16,346 nt of DNA from Deltaproteobacteria bacterium. GTDB lineage: Bacteria > SAR324 > NAC60-12. The notes below the pieces were generated by a model. The model made no database searches, was not told the DNA's origin, and saw only the letters and a list, made by a program, of their open reading frames with translations. The stretch's first letter is position 1. Each line of letters starts with the position of its first letter. Location of the stretch: contig PAZT01000033.1 in NCBI GenBank assembly GCA_002716165.1, forward strand, positions 1-16,346, in the 5' to 3' direction. Both the position numbers and the translations under genes were made by a program. This document shows, one piece after another, positions 1 to 7,483 of this stretch.

Positions 1-2
1 AT

Positions 3-596
3 AAAGAATCAGAAAAAGATTATGATAATAATAATTTAATAAATATCAATTTTTTACAAAAAGAATGGGAGGAATGGGTAGGCTGGAAAAAGAGACACCT
101 AAATTCGCACGTATCAAATAAAACGTTATTTTCTAAGTATTCACAATTTTGCCTCGCTTTTTTGATATTTGGAATAGTTTTATTTTTTATTTTAGATCGC
201 TGGCATCTACTTGACCCGATTTTAGAATTTCCTGAAGCAAGGCAAAAGCATATTATAGATTTATCTGAAGTGCTTTTGAAAGTCCAGTGCTTCCCTTCAA
301 TCATGAAGAGAAAAATCAAAACTGTACCAATTAAATATACCAGAGAGCCTCCAGTGCATAAGGATTTTATTCAATATGGTGAAGCAGGAATATACTGGGG
401 AGAAGAATACATCAAAATTCATCGCTCAAACTTTTGGTTCTTTGGTTTGCCTAAAAAAAACCAATTACTTAATACTCTGGTTCACGAATTGAGACACAGA
501 AGTAGTCCGAGACTCGGACATAACATTGAATTTTATAAACTAGTCAAAAAAGATGTGGAATGCGTAAAAAACTATCTCAATGAATTACAATATTGA
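3..596 (+). CDS. Membrane-anchored HExxH (putative zinc metallopeptidase) protein, 5'-partial
   Basis: The frame is open from the window edge to the TGA at 594-596, with no in-frame ATG before position 303, so the true start lies to the left; 197 residues are visible. Numbering from position 3, residues 1-48 are hydrophilic with a basic stretch (KKRH). Residues 49-64 form one strongly hydrophobic helix, and the rest is a soluble domain. HELRH at residues 161-165 is an HExxH zinc-binding and catalytic signature. It is followed seven residues later by H173 in HNIEF, matching the HExxH-x(n)-HxxxF layout of SprT, WLM and YgjP-type gluzincins. The basic residues before the helix suggest an N-in topology that would put the peptidase domain in the periplasm; this is inference. 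A TTG at 162 could be read as a start, but it would cut through the helix and is unlikely. The family is not recognised and the substrate is unknown. Zinc-peptidase activity is likely only if the motif is functional. Confidence 0.7.
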   Translation, partial: KESEKDYDNNNLININFLQKEWEEWVGWKKRHLNSHVSNKTLFSKYSQFCLAFLIFGIVLFFILDRWHLLDPILEFPEARQKHIIDLSEVLLKVQCFPSIMKRKIKTVPIKYTREPPVHKDFIQYGEAGIYWGEEYIKIHRSNFWFFGLPKKNQLLNTLVHELRHRSSPRLGHNIEFYKLVKKDVECVKNYLNELQY

Positions 597-813
597 GATA
601 ATAAGCTTGCTTTTAAAGCCATTTTGGAATCAATTTGGAGCCATAAGAGGTTTACAGAATGAAGATCTGATAAAAATAAGTTAAAAGTTCAGAATAGTAA
701 GGAAATAACAATTAGCAATTCCCTGAAAACTTATAACGGAAAATTAAATGCTAATGGAATTATAAATTTTTTAATTATTGAACCAAAGAAATGATCGCAC
801 ATTTGAACTTAGA

Positions 814-835
814 TTTCAGTTGACATCAACTGAAA
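814..835. promoter_or_regulatory. Perfect 10-bp inverted repeat, candidate operator of the importer operon
   Basis: The arms TTTCAGTTGA (814-823) and TCAACTGAAA (826-835) are exact reverse complements separated by two bases (CA). A two-base spacer is too short for an RNA hairpin loop but normal for a site bound by a dimeric helix-turn-helix regulator. The left arm overlaps the -35 hexamer TTGACA (820-825) of the likely livK promoter, so a bound protein would be expected to block RNA polymerase. The regulator is not encoded in this window and its family cannot be named from the site. Confidence 0.6.
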
Positions 836-848
836 GTAGGGTTATTGT
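820..848 (+). promoter_or_regulatory. Sigma-70-type promoter for livK
   Basis: TTGACA (820-825, six of six consensus bases) is followed by a 17-bp spacer and TATTGT (843-848, four of six). This predicts a start near 855 and a 5' leader of about 60 nt with an AAGGAG ribosome site. The -35 box lies inside the inverted repeat at 814-835. The call rests on consensus matching only. Confidence 0.5.
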
Positions 849-915
849 TTTCGTGCTTTAATTAATTGTTCCCAGTCATACTGGTAAAATATTTTTACAA
901 GGATAAGGAGAAAAA

Positions 916-2088
916 ATGAGAAAAATCTTATTCTGGATTTCTGCCTCTGCATTACTGATTATTAGTCAAGTTGCAACGGCTGAGACTGTTAAAATTGGAT
1001 TTGTAACTACTCTTACGGGCGGAGCTGGTGCTATTGGGAATGACATGCGTGATGCTGTAGAGCTGGCACTTGATCACCTGGGAAGAAAAATGGCAGGTTC
1101 AGATGTTAAAATGTTCTATGAAGACGATACTTTCAAACCTGATGTAGGAAAGCAAAAAACTGATAAATTAGTAAAAAAGAACAAAGTCCATTTTGTTTCA
1201 GGTTATATATGGAGTCATGTTCTTATGGCTTCCCGTAATTCTGTTGTAGGTAAGGGACCATTTATGATTAGCTCTAATGCCGGTCCTGGTCCAGTTGCTG
1301 GAAAACTTTGCCATGAAGATTTTTTTTCGACATCATGGCAAAACGACCAAACTACCATGGCTATGGGTGAGGTGCTAAATCAGCTGGGAATTAAGACTCT
1401 CTACATAATGGCTCCAAATTATGCTGCTGGGAAAAATATGGTAGCGGGTGTTACAAGGACATTTAAAGGAAATATCGTAGGGAAAGATATGACCAAGTTT
1501 CCAGCGCAGATTGATTTTTCAGCAGAACTTGCCAAAATTCGCTCGGCTAAACCCGACGCAGTTTTCGTATTTTACCCTGGTAAGCATGGACTTCAAATAA
1601 TCAAGCAGTATGCACAGGCGGGATTACAGGGGAAAATCCCTTTTTACTCTGCCTTCACAGTAGATTCATTAAATTTACCAAGGTTGAAAGGTCTTGCTGA
1701 AGGAAGCTTGATGACGCAATTCTGGGCACCCGACATGGACAATGCTGTAAATAAGCGTTTTGTAGCAGATTACCGTAAAATGACAGGACGTTATCCTACA
1801 TTTTACGCTGCACAATCTTATGACACAATTATGCTTATTAATAGTGCAGTTGAAGCTGTTAATGGGGATTTATCAAATAAAGCAGCAATGCGAACAGCAA
1901 TGCGCAAAGCTAATTTCCCATCTGTTCGAGGGCCTTTTAAATATGGTAATAATCATTTCCCAATCCAGAATTTTTATTTACGTAAAGTAATTAAAGATTC
2001 TGAAGGAAACTTTACAACAAGTATTGTGAAAACTGTTTATACAAACCATCAAGATACTTACGCAAAGAATTGTAAAATGTCATGGTAG
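916..2088 (+). CDS. livK: Branched-chain amino acid-type ABC transporter, periplasmic substrate-binding protein
   Basis: This is the periplasmic receptor of a HAAT-family ABC importer and hands its ligand to the LivH/LivM-type permeases encoded next. The 390 residues fit the family. Residues 1-22 are a Sec signal peptide: MRK, a hydrophobic core, then a likely cut after ATA before E23. The mature start VKIGFVTTLTGG is the typical first strand and loop of type I periplasmic binding proteins. Two cysteines, in KLCHEDFF and in the C-terminal NCKMSW, could form a disulfide. The ATG at 916 has AAGGAG five bases upstream. The gene is followed by a 220-bp gap, longer than any other in the operon, so the receptor may be expressed at a different level from the membrane parts. 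The substrate is uncertain: this family takes leucine, isoleucine and valine, but also amides, urea, and aromatic or short organic acids. The family call is secure; the livK symbol reflects family and context, not proven specificity. Confidence 0.88.
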   Translation: MRKILFWISASALLIISQVATAETVKIGFVTTLTGGAGAIGNDMRDAVELALDHLGRKMAGSDVKMFYEDDTFKPDVGKQKTDKLVKKNKVHFVSGYIWSHVLMASRNSVVGKGPFMISSNAGPGPVAGKLCHEDFFSTSWQNDQTTMAMGEVLNQLGIKTLYIMAPNYAAGKNMVAGVTRTFKGNIVGKDMTKFPAQIDFSAELAKIRSAKPDAVFVFYPGKHGLQIIKQYAQAGLQGKIPFYSAFTVDSLNLPRLKGLAEGSLMTQFWAPDMDNAVNKRFVADYRKMTGRYPTFYAAQSYDTIMLINSAVEAVNGDLSNKAAMRTAMRKANFPSVRGPFKYGNNHFPIQNFYLRKVIKDSEGNFTTSIVKTVYTNHQDTYAKNCKMSW

Positions 2089-2245
2089 CTTTCGTGAATT
2101 TTGAGGCACTTCTTGTCCCTTAATTTCTCATATCTTCCTTCCAAAACTCATTTCTTAGAGCAATGACTAAATTATATCATACTCATCTTGTCCAGAAAAT
2201 TTCCTGAGATATTTTCTAGATTTTAACAAAATTTTGGTAAGAAAA

Positions 2246-2254
2246 TGATATAAT
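2246..2254 (+). promoter_or_regulatory. Extended -10 promoter candidate upstream of livH
   Basis: TGATATAAT is an exact extended -10 element (TGnTATAAT). No good -35 hexamer stands 17 bp upstream, but extended -10 promoters can work without one. A start near 2261 would give a leader of about 48 nt to the GTG at 2309. It lies in the 220-bp gap between livK and livH, so it could drive the permease and ATPase genes separately from the receptor gene. Confidence 0.4.
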
Positions 2255-2308
2255 TTTTAACTTACCATTCATAAATTCAAAAGATACTGCAAAAATATTA
2301 AGATCCTA

Positions 2309-3232
2309 GTGAACTGGATACTGCTTTTAGAGCAAATAATGAACGGTTTACAATTGGGAGTCTTGCTGTTTCTACTAGCAGCAGGACTCACTTTGATTTT
2401 TGGTATAATGGACCTCATAAACCTAGCACATGGATCACTCTACATGTTGGGAGCCTACCTTGCTGCAACATTTACGAACTGGACAGAATCTTTTTTTGTT
2501 GGATTACTTCTTACTTTACCAGCATGTATGGTATTGGGAATGTTACTAGAAATCATTGCAATAAGAAATATTTACACGCGTAGTCACCTTGATCAAGTCT
2601 TGGCAACGTTTGGGCTTATTCTTTTTTTTAATGAGTTTGTAAGACTATTATGGGGTCCCATAGGGTTGGATATACAACTTCCAGAAATATTAAACGGTAG
2701 TGTAGAACTAATTTTTGGAATAAGATATCCAGCATTTAGATTGGCAATTATTGCTGCAGGAATAATAGTAGCAATTTTACTTTACTTACTCGTATCACAT
2801 ACAAAATTAGGAATGCTGATTCGTGCAGGAGCAAGCAATCGTCAAATGATAAGTGCCCTTGGGGTAAATATAAACCTTCTCTACACTATAGTTTTTGGCT
2901 TAGGTGCTGCGCTTGCAGGTCTGGCTGGATTAATGGCAGCCCCAATAATGACTGTAGAAATTGGTATGGGAGAAGAAATATTGATATTAACTTTGGTAGT
3001 CATAGTCATCGGAGGAGTAGGATCAATTCGAGGAGCATTTTTAGCAGCACTGCTAGTAGGATTTATTGATACTGTCGGGAGATCTTTTCTCCCAGATATA
3101 TTAGGATTTTTTGTTACTAACGATGTTGCAGACACTGCTGCACCTGCGATTTCTTCTATGCTAACGTATGTTCTGATGGCGCTTATTCTGGCGATAAGGC
3201 CACAGGGGCTTTTCCCACCAAAAGGAGTATAA
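2309..3232 (+). CDS. livH: Branched-chain amino acid-type ABC transporter, permease LivH
   Basis: This is one of the two inner-membrane permeases of the importer and pairs with LivM to form the translocation path. The 307 residues are almost entirely hydrophobic helices. Family hallmarks are NGLQLGVLLFLLAAGLTLIFG near the N terminus, INLAHGSLYMLGAY, the cytoplasmic ATPase-contact segment around GLGAALAGLAGLMAAP, and the ending IRPQGLFPPKGV. The start is GTG at 2309, chosen because the N terminus MNWILLLEQIMNGLQLG matches the usual LivH start. No clear Shine-Dalgarno sequence precedes it, and an ATG at 2339 is a possible but shorter alternative. The TAA stop at 3230-3232 directly abuts the livM ATG, which suggests translational coupling. 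Confidence 0.9.
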   Translation: MNWILLLEQIMNGLQLGVLLFLLAAGLTLIFGIMDLINLAHGSLYMLGAYLAATFTNWTESFFVGLLLTLPACMVLGMLLEIIAIRNIYTRSHLDQVLATFGLILFFNEFVRLLWGPIGLDIQLPEILNGSVELIFGIRYPAFRLAIIAAGIIVAILLYLLVSHTKLGMLIRAGASNRQMISALGVNINLLYTIVFGLGAALAGLAGLMAAPIMTVEIGMGEEILILTLVVIVIGGVGSIRGAFLAALLVGFIDTVGRSFLPDILGFFVTNDVADTAAPAISSMLTYVLMALILAIRPQGLFPPKGV

Positions 3233-4210
3233 ATGGACTGGTCACCCCGCACAGTTTTAATAGCCTTATTAATGTTAGGCTTAGCTGCTGTCCCTTTGAT
3301 CGCTGACGTTATTGATGAGCCTTTTTATACAGTGATGTTTTCAAGAATGCTCATACTTTCTATTGGAGCAATAAGCCTGAATCTTATTTTAGGATTTGGT
3401 GGGATGGTAAGTTTTGGTCACGCAGTTTATATGGGCATAGGATCATACGTTGTTGGAATTGGAACATTTCACGCCATTGAAGATGGTATCTCATGGATGG
3501 GGAACGGTTTAATTCACTTGACAATTGCCGTTGTATTTTCTGCATTAACTGCATTATTTATAGGATCTATATCACTGCGAACTCGTGGCGTTTATTTCAT
3601 TATGATTACGCTCGCTTTTGCCCAAATGTTTTATTTTATTGCAGTTGGGAATGATAATTACGGTGGAGATGATGGACTAAGTCTTTATACAAGAAGCAAG
3701 TTTTATAACATACTCGATCTTTCAAATGATAACAGCCTTTACTATCTTAACTTTACATTACTTATTGTTTTTTTATATTTTTCTCACCGCTTGATTAATT
3801 CTCGATTCGGCATATTAATCCGAGGAGCAAAATCTAATGAAAAAAGAATGGAAAACATTGGATTTCCTGTTTACCGATACCGTCTTGTAGCTTTTGTAAT
3901 TGCCGGAGTAATTTGTGGAATAGCCGGGGTATTATCCGCAAATCAAACAGATTTTGTAAGTCCTGCAGTTATGCATTGGACAAGGTCTGGAGATTTAATC
4001 ATTATGGTAGTTTTAGGAGGGATGGGAACACTTTTTGGTCCTGTTATTGGTGCAGTTGCATTTTTATTTTTGGAAGAATTTCTTTCTGGTATCACAGAAT
4101 TTTGGCAAATTATTTTTGGTCCAATGCTTGTGCTTATTGCAATATTTGGAAATGGTGGAATTGATGGAATTTTGGTTAGACTTGATAAATGGTGGCAAAT
4201 TAAAAAATAA
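3233..4210 (+). CDS. livM: Branched-chain amino acid-type ABC transporter, permease LivM
   Basis: This is the second inner-membrane permease, the LivH partner. The 325 residues are a normal length. Conserved blocks are ISLNLILGFGGMVSFGHA with the following YMGIGSYV, LRTRGVYFIMITLAFAQM in mid-protein, and the ATPase-contact loop FVIAGVICGIAGVLSANQ. A conserved GGMGTLFGPVIGA segment lies near the C terminus. The ATG follows the livH stop with no intervening base and is preceded by AAAGGAG (3221-3227), which lies inside the end of livH. A 23-bp gap separates it from livG. Confidence 0.9.
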   Translation: MDWSPRTVLIALLMLGLAAVPLIADVIDEPFYTVMFSRMLILSIGAISLNLILGFGGMVSFGHAVYMGIGSYVVGIGTFHAIEDGISWMGNGLIHLTIAVVFSALTALFIGSISLRTRGVYFIMITLAFAQMFYFIAVGNDNYGGDDGLSLYTRSKFYNILDLSNDNSLYYLNFTLLIVFLYFSHRLINSRFGILIRGAKSNEKRMENIGFPVYRYRLVAFVIAGVICGIAGVLSANQTDFVSPAVMHWTRSGDLIIMVVLGGMGTLFGPVIGAVAFLFLEEFLSGITEFWQIIFGPMLVLIAIFGNGGIDGILVRLDKWWQIKK

Positions 4211-4233
4211 GTTTTATTTAACAATAAATAAAA

Positions 4234-4980
4234 ATGTTAATAGTAGATTCTTTGGTTAAATCGTTTGGAGGATTATTAGCCATTGACAATTTGTCCTTCC
4301 AAGTTAAGGAAGGAATAATACACGGTGTAATTGGGCCTAACGGTGCAGGAAAAACCACCTTAATAAATCAGCTAAGTGGAGAAATAAAACCTGATTCGGG
4401 AACCATTTTATTTGACGAAATAAATATTACATGTATGAATGTACATTTGCGCTCTGCAATTGGACTTGCCCGCTCATTTCAAATTACCAATATTTTTCTT
4501 GATTTAACAGCACATGATAATGTTGCACTTGCAGTACAGGCTCATGCTGGTCATTCATTTAAATTTTGGAAAGATGCGCGTAAGGATCATAAGCTCAGAA
4601 TTCATGCACTGGAATATTTAAAGCAAGTAGGTCTAGAAAAAAGAGCTGATTTTTTAGCAGGACAACTATCCCATGGTGAACATCGACAGTTAGAGATTGC
4701 TATGGCCTTGGCAACCCGCCCTAAATTATTACTTCTTGATGAGCCTACGGCAGGCATGGGACCAAAAGAATCTTCAGCGATGGTAGAAATTCTTAAGAAA
4801 CTTAAAGGCAAATTAACCATCCTTCTCATAGAGCATGATATGGATGTAGTTTTCTCTTTAGCAGACAAGATCACAGTTTTAGTTAACGGTAGGAATATAA
4901 TAACGGACAAACCCGAGGCTATTCGAAATAATCATGAAGTTAAAGTCGCATATCTGGGAGAGGAAAATATAGATGCTTGA
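4234..4980 (+). CDS. livG: Branched-chain amino acid-type ABC transporter, ATPase LivG
   Basis: This is a cytoplasmic ATP-hydrolysing subunit and would work as a heterodimer with LivF below the permeases. In its 248 residues the Walker A motif GPNGAGKTT has its lysine at K40. The signature LSHGE is at 145-149, Walker B LLLLDEP has D169/E170, and the H-loop histidine is H201 in IEHDMD. LSHGE in place of LSGGQ and the ARSFQITNIF stretch are typical of LivG. All catalytic residues are present. The ATG at 4234 has only A/T-rich sequence upstream, with no visible Shine-Dalgarno sequence. The end overlaps the livF start by eight bases. Confidence 0.92.
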   Translation: MLIVDSLVKSFGGLLAIDNLSFQVKEGIIHGVIGPNGAGKTTLINQLSGEIKPDSGTILFDEINITCMNVHLRSAIGLARSFQITNIFLDLTAHDNVALAVQAHAGHSFKFWKDARKDHKLRIHALEYLKQVGLEKRADFLAGQLSHGEHRQLEIAMALATRPKLLLLDEPTAGMGPKESSAMVEILKKLKGKLTILLIEHDMDVVFSLADKITVLVNGRNIITDKPEAIRNNHEVKVAYLGEENIDA

Positions 4981-5674
4981 AATAAAAAACATTGAAACTT
5001 TTTATGGTCAGAGTCAAGTACTATTTGGAATTGATCTAAAAATAAAACAGGGTGAATTTGTAACCCTTATTGGACGCAATGGTATGGGAAAAACGACTAC
5101 AATTAATTCAATTATGGGTCTTGTTAAAATAAAATCTGGTAAAATTATTTTCAGTGGTAACCAAGTCCAAAATTGGCCATCATACAAAATTGCTAGGAAA
5201 GGTATTGGCTTGGTACCTGAAGGCAGGCAAATTTTTCCAAATTTGAGCGTATACGAAAATCTAGAAGCTACCTCATCAAACAGGCACAGAAATAATAATC
5301 CGTGGACGCTCAAAAAAGTTTTAAAATTATTCCCACGATTGAAAGTCAGATTAAAAAATATGGGTAATCAGTTATCCGGAGGAGAGCAACAAATGCTGGC
5401 AATAGGTCGAGCTTTAATGACAAATCCTCTTCTACTTGTCTTGGATGAAGCTACTGAAGGCCTCGCTCCTTTAATAAAAAATGAAATTTGGGATTGCTTA
5501 AATGATTTGAAATCATCCGGTCAGTCAATTCTTGTGGTAGACAAAAACATCAAGGCTCTTACTGAACTTGCAGACCGACATTATATTATGGAAAAGGGAA
5601 GAATTGAGTGGTTTGGTGATTCGTCTGCTTTTAACTCAGATAAAGAGATTCTACATCGATATTTGGGAATTTAA
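4973..5674 (+). CDS. livF: Branched-chain amino acid-type ABC transporter, ATPase LivF
   Basis: This is the second ATPase of the importer, 233 residues long. Walker A GRNGMGKTTT has K40, the signature LSGGEQQ starts at 134, and Walker B LLVLDEATEGLAPL has D158/E159. The switch region is VDKN (D190, K191, N192) in place of the usual LivF VEQN, so there is no H-loop histidine. Lack of that histidine is normal for LivF. The combination of DEATEG and VDKN suggests a subgroup different from the classic E. coli leucine system, possibly importers of other organic acids; this is inference. The ATG overlaps the livG stop, and GGAGAGG (4957-4963) provides the ribosome site. It is the last gene of the operon. 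A 55-bp AT-rich gap separates it from the oppositely oriented flagellin gene, and no hairpin terminator is visible there. Confidence 0.92.
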   Translation: MLEIKNIETFYGQSQVLFGIDLKIKQGEFVTLIGRNGMGKTTTINSIMGLVKIKSGKIIFSGNQVQNWPSYKIARKGIGLVPEGRQIFPNLSVYENLEATSSNRHRNNNPWTLKKVLKLFPRLKVRLKNMGNQLSGGEQQMLAIGRALMTNPLLLVLDEATEGLAPLIKNEIWDCLNDLKSSGQSILVVDKNIKALTELADRHYIMEKGRIEWFGDSSAFNSDKEILHRYLGI

Positions 5675-5729
5675 CAAAACATTTTTTATATTTTTCAAGT
5701 TGCCAATTTACTTTTTATATAATTTAAGA

Positions 5730-7337
5730 TTAGCCTTGAAGCAAAGTTAACACATTTTCAGGCAACTGATTTGCTTGAGCCTGCATCGATTGACTAGCAG
5801 ACAACAAAATCTGATTTCCAGTCAATTTTGACATCTCTGAGGCCATATCTGTGTCTCTAATTGTTGACTCCCCCTTAGTAATATTTTCTTCTGCAATTCT
5901 TAATGAATTAAGATTGCTTTCGACTGCGTTTTTCTGGAAGGCTCCAATTCTTCCTCGATATATTGTAATTTCATCAATTGCTTTATCAATTATTCTTCCA
6001 GCATCATTGGCGCCTTGCTTAGTTGTTAAATCTATATCGTAAAGACTTTTAAAACCGCTCTCATTTTCTACTCCCATTCCTAGGTTGTTCGTTCGAATGC
6101 TCTTCAGTGAGAAACTGCTTTCCATTCCTGGTTTAGGTCCAAGATTTACATTTTTAGTCTGCTGAGACAAGTGAACATAGCCCTCAATTCTTGGGTCTTC
6201 AGGTGAACCAACAATTTCCTCTTGGGTTTCTTCTACGAATTCTAAACCAATGAATTCTCCCAGTTCATTTTTTATAGGAACTTCCTTTAAACCTATAGTG
6301 CGATCATATTGTATCGTAATTCCTTTTGCAGGAGAACCCCCATGTATAGCAGTTAGATACTGTCCTTTTCCTCTGGCAGCCTGACCTCCAATTCTTCCTG
6401 CGACATCAATACCTGGTTCTGCAAGTTCTGCTATATTAGCTTGACTTGTCAACAATCCTGGGAGGTTAGTAGTAACAGAAAAAGTATGGTCTTCTCCGAA
6501 TTCCTTGTGCCGTAAATAAAAGGTTTTATCCGGTGTCTCAAAAGCTTCTAATGCTAATCCAGTGGATTTTATTCCTTCCTTAATCGCATGCATTACGATG
6601 CCACGGATATCCGCAGATGCTTGCTCAGCAGGAAAACGTAAAGGATCACGCCTGTGATTAGAAAGAATTTCTTCAATGTTTTTATTCACAACTCCTGAAC
6701 TGGTATCTATTTCGACATTCTGACCCCCTTCATTCAATAAAATGCTCACTCCAGAGGCAATATTATCTACATTCAGTGGTATGCTACCTTTTTTAAATGC
6801 CTGAGTACCAACTTGAGAAATGTCAACTTCATATCCTTCTACAGGAGAAGCCTTTGTATCAGTTTCAGCACTCACAAATCTTAAATTATCTCCAACAGTG
6901 GCTCCATTAGTCCCCAAACTTCCATCAAGCAGATTTTTTCCATTAAACATTGCTGTTTCCACTATCCGGTCTAAAGTAACAAGAAGATCATCAACCTCTT
7001 GCTGGTCTGCCTGAACCATACTCTCATCGTTAACGGCTTCATTAGCTGCGTGAACTGAAAGCTGCTTCAGCGAGATCAAAATGTTACTAAACTCACTAAG
7101 TGCACCTTCAGCTGTTTGAAACATTGCAATCGCACTGTCATTATTACTATGTGCCTGTTTTAATCCAGCAATTTGTCCTCTTAAACGCTCTGAAGCAATT
7201 AAATCAGCTGGCCCGTCAGCAGCACTATTTATTCTGGTTCCTGAACTTAGCTTGGAAATTGAACTTTTGACATTTCTTAAATTGTTATCTGAGTGCCTCA
7301 ATGTATTCAGTGATATGGCATTGCTTCGAATTTTCAT
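5730..7337 (-). CDS. fliC: Flagellin (filament subunit)
   Basis: This is the main filament protein, exported through the flagellar type III apparatus and polymerised outside the cell. The 535 residues show the usual pattern of conserved ends and a variable middle. The N-terminal D0/D1 region (about 1-140) contains NNLRNVKSSISKLSSGTRIN, SAADGPADLIASERLR and NGKNLLDG. The C-terminal D1/D0 region (about 440-535) contains NLNSLRIAEENITKGESTIR and DTDMASEM, and ends in ANQLPENVLTLLQG. Residues about 145-435 form a large insert for which I recognise no domain; it should be exposed on the filament surface. ATG at 7335-7337 is preceded by AAGGAG (minus strand, 7343-7348), and a sigma-28-like promoter lies about 85 bp upstream. 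The residue aligned with Salmonella R90 of the TLR5 contact (in LQRVREL) is serine (S89) here. No other flagellar gene is in the window, and it faces the importer operon tail to tail. Confidence 0.95.
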   Translation of the reverse strand: MKIRSNAISLNTLRHSDNNLRNVKSSISKLSSGTRINSAADGPADLIASERLRGQIAGLKQAHSNNDSAIAMFQTAEGALSEFSNILISLKQLSVHAANEAVNDESMVQADQQEVDDLLVTLDRIVETAMFNGKNLLDGSLGTNGATVGDNLRFVSAETDTKASPVEGYEVDISQVGTQAFKKGSIPLNVDNIASGVSILLNEGGQNVEIDTSSGVVNKNIEEILSNHRRDPLRFPAEQASADIRGIVMHAIKEGIKSTGLALEAFETPDKTFYLRHKEFGEDHTFSVTTNLPGLLTSQANIAELAEPGIDVAGRIGGQAARGKGQYLTAIHGGSPAKGITIQYDRTIGLKEVPIKNELGEFIGLEFVEETQEEIVGSPEDPRIEGYVHLSQQTKNVNLGPKPGMESSFSLKSIRTNNLGMGVENESGFKSLYDIDLTTKQGANDAGRIIDKAIDEITIYRGRIGAFQKNAVESNLNSLRIAEENITKGESTIRDTDMASEMSKLTGNQILLSASQSMQAQANQLPENVLTLLQG

Positions 7338-7421
7338 TTTTTCTCCTTTTTGTTTGTCTAACTTTTAATGTCTCTCCTCGAAACTGGTTAATTTGCCCAG
7401 TGGGAAAAACACTTGTTTTGT

Positions 7422-7448
7422 TTTTCGGAATATTTTTAAAAAACTTTA
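7422..7448 (-). promoter_or_regulatory. Sigma-28 (FliA) type promoter of the flagellin gene
   Basis: Read on the minus strand, TAAAGTTT (7448-7441) is followed by 11 bases and TCCGAAAA (7429-7422). The FliA consensus is TAAAGTTT-N11-GCCGATAA, so the -35 part matches eight of eight bases, the spacing is exact and the -10 part matches six of eight. It lies in the 146-bp gap between hemW and the flagellin start, in the right orientation. It predicts a 5' leader of roughly 75-80 nt. This indicates late-class flagellar control by FliA/FlgM, neither of which is in the window. Confidence 0.8.
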
Positions 7449-7483
7449 TTCAAAATTTTAAAATAATAACTTTTATTTTATTT

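Larger units (their letters stand above)
597..915. other. Intergenic region upstream of the ABC importer operon
   Basis: These 319 bases hold no gene that I can support; the short ATG frames inside it stop within about a dozen codons. The left half is AT-rich with no convincing terminator for the preceding gene. A five-bp GCTTT/AAAGC inverted repeat at 609-619 lacks a T-tract. The right part carries the inverted repeat and promoter listed separately, then a leader of about 60 nt ending in AAGGAG (905-910), five bases before the livK ATG. Confidence 0.6.

Noticed and set aside
2104..2114. 11-bp word AGGCACTTCTT repeated at 12953-12963 in another intergenic gap
   Set aside because: Many 11-bp repeats are expected by chance in 16 kb, and the flanking bases do not match.
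2194..2217. AGAAAAT/ATTTTCT inverted repeat after livK as a terminator or attenuator
   Set aside because: Seven mostly A-T pairs with a ten-base loop and no adjacent T-tract; too weak to call in an AT-rich gap.
2881..3252. 123-codon open frame on the minus strand inside livH/livM
   Set aside because: It lies opposite two well-identified permease genes, has low-complexity Ser/Pro/Thr/Ile composition typical of a shadow frame and resembles nothing.
5675..5729. Bidirectional terminator between livF and the flagellin gene
   Set aside because: The gap is AT-rich with T-runs, but I could not find a stable stem, so no terminator is annotated.
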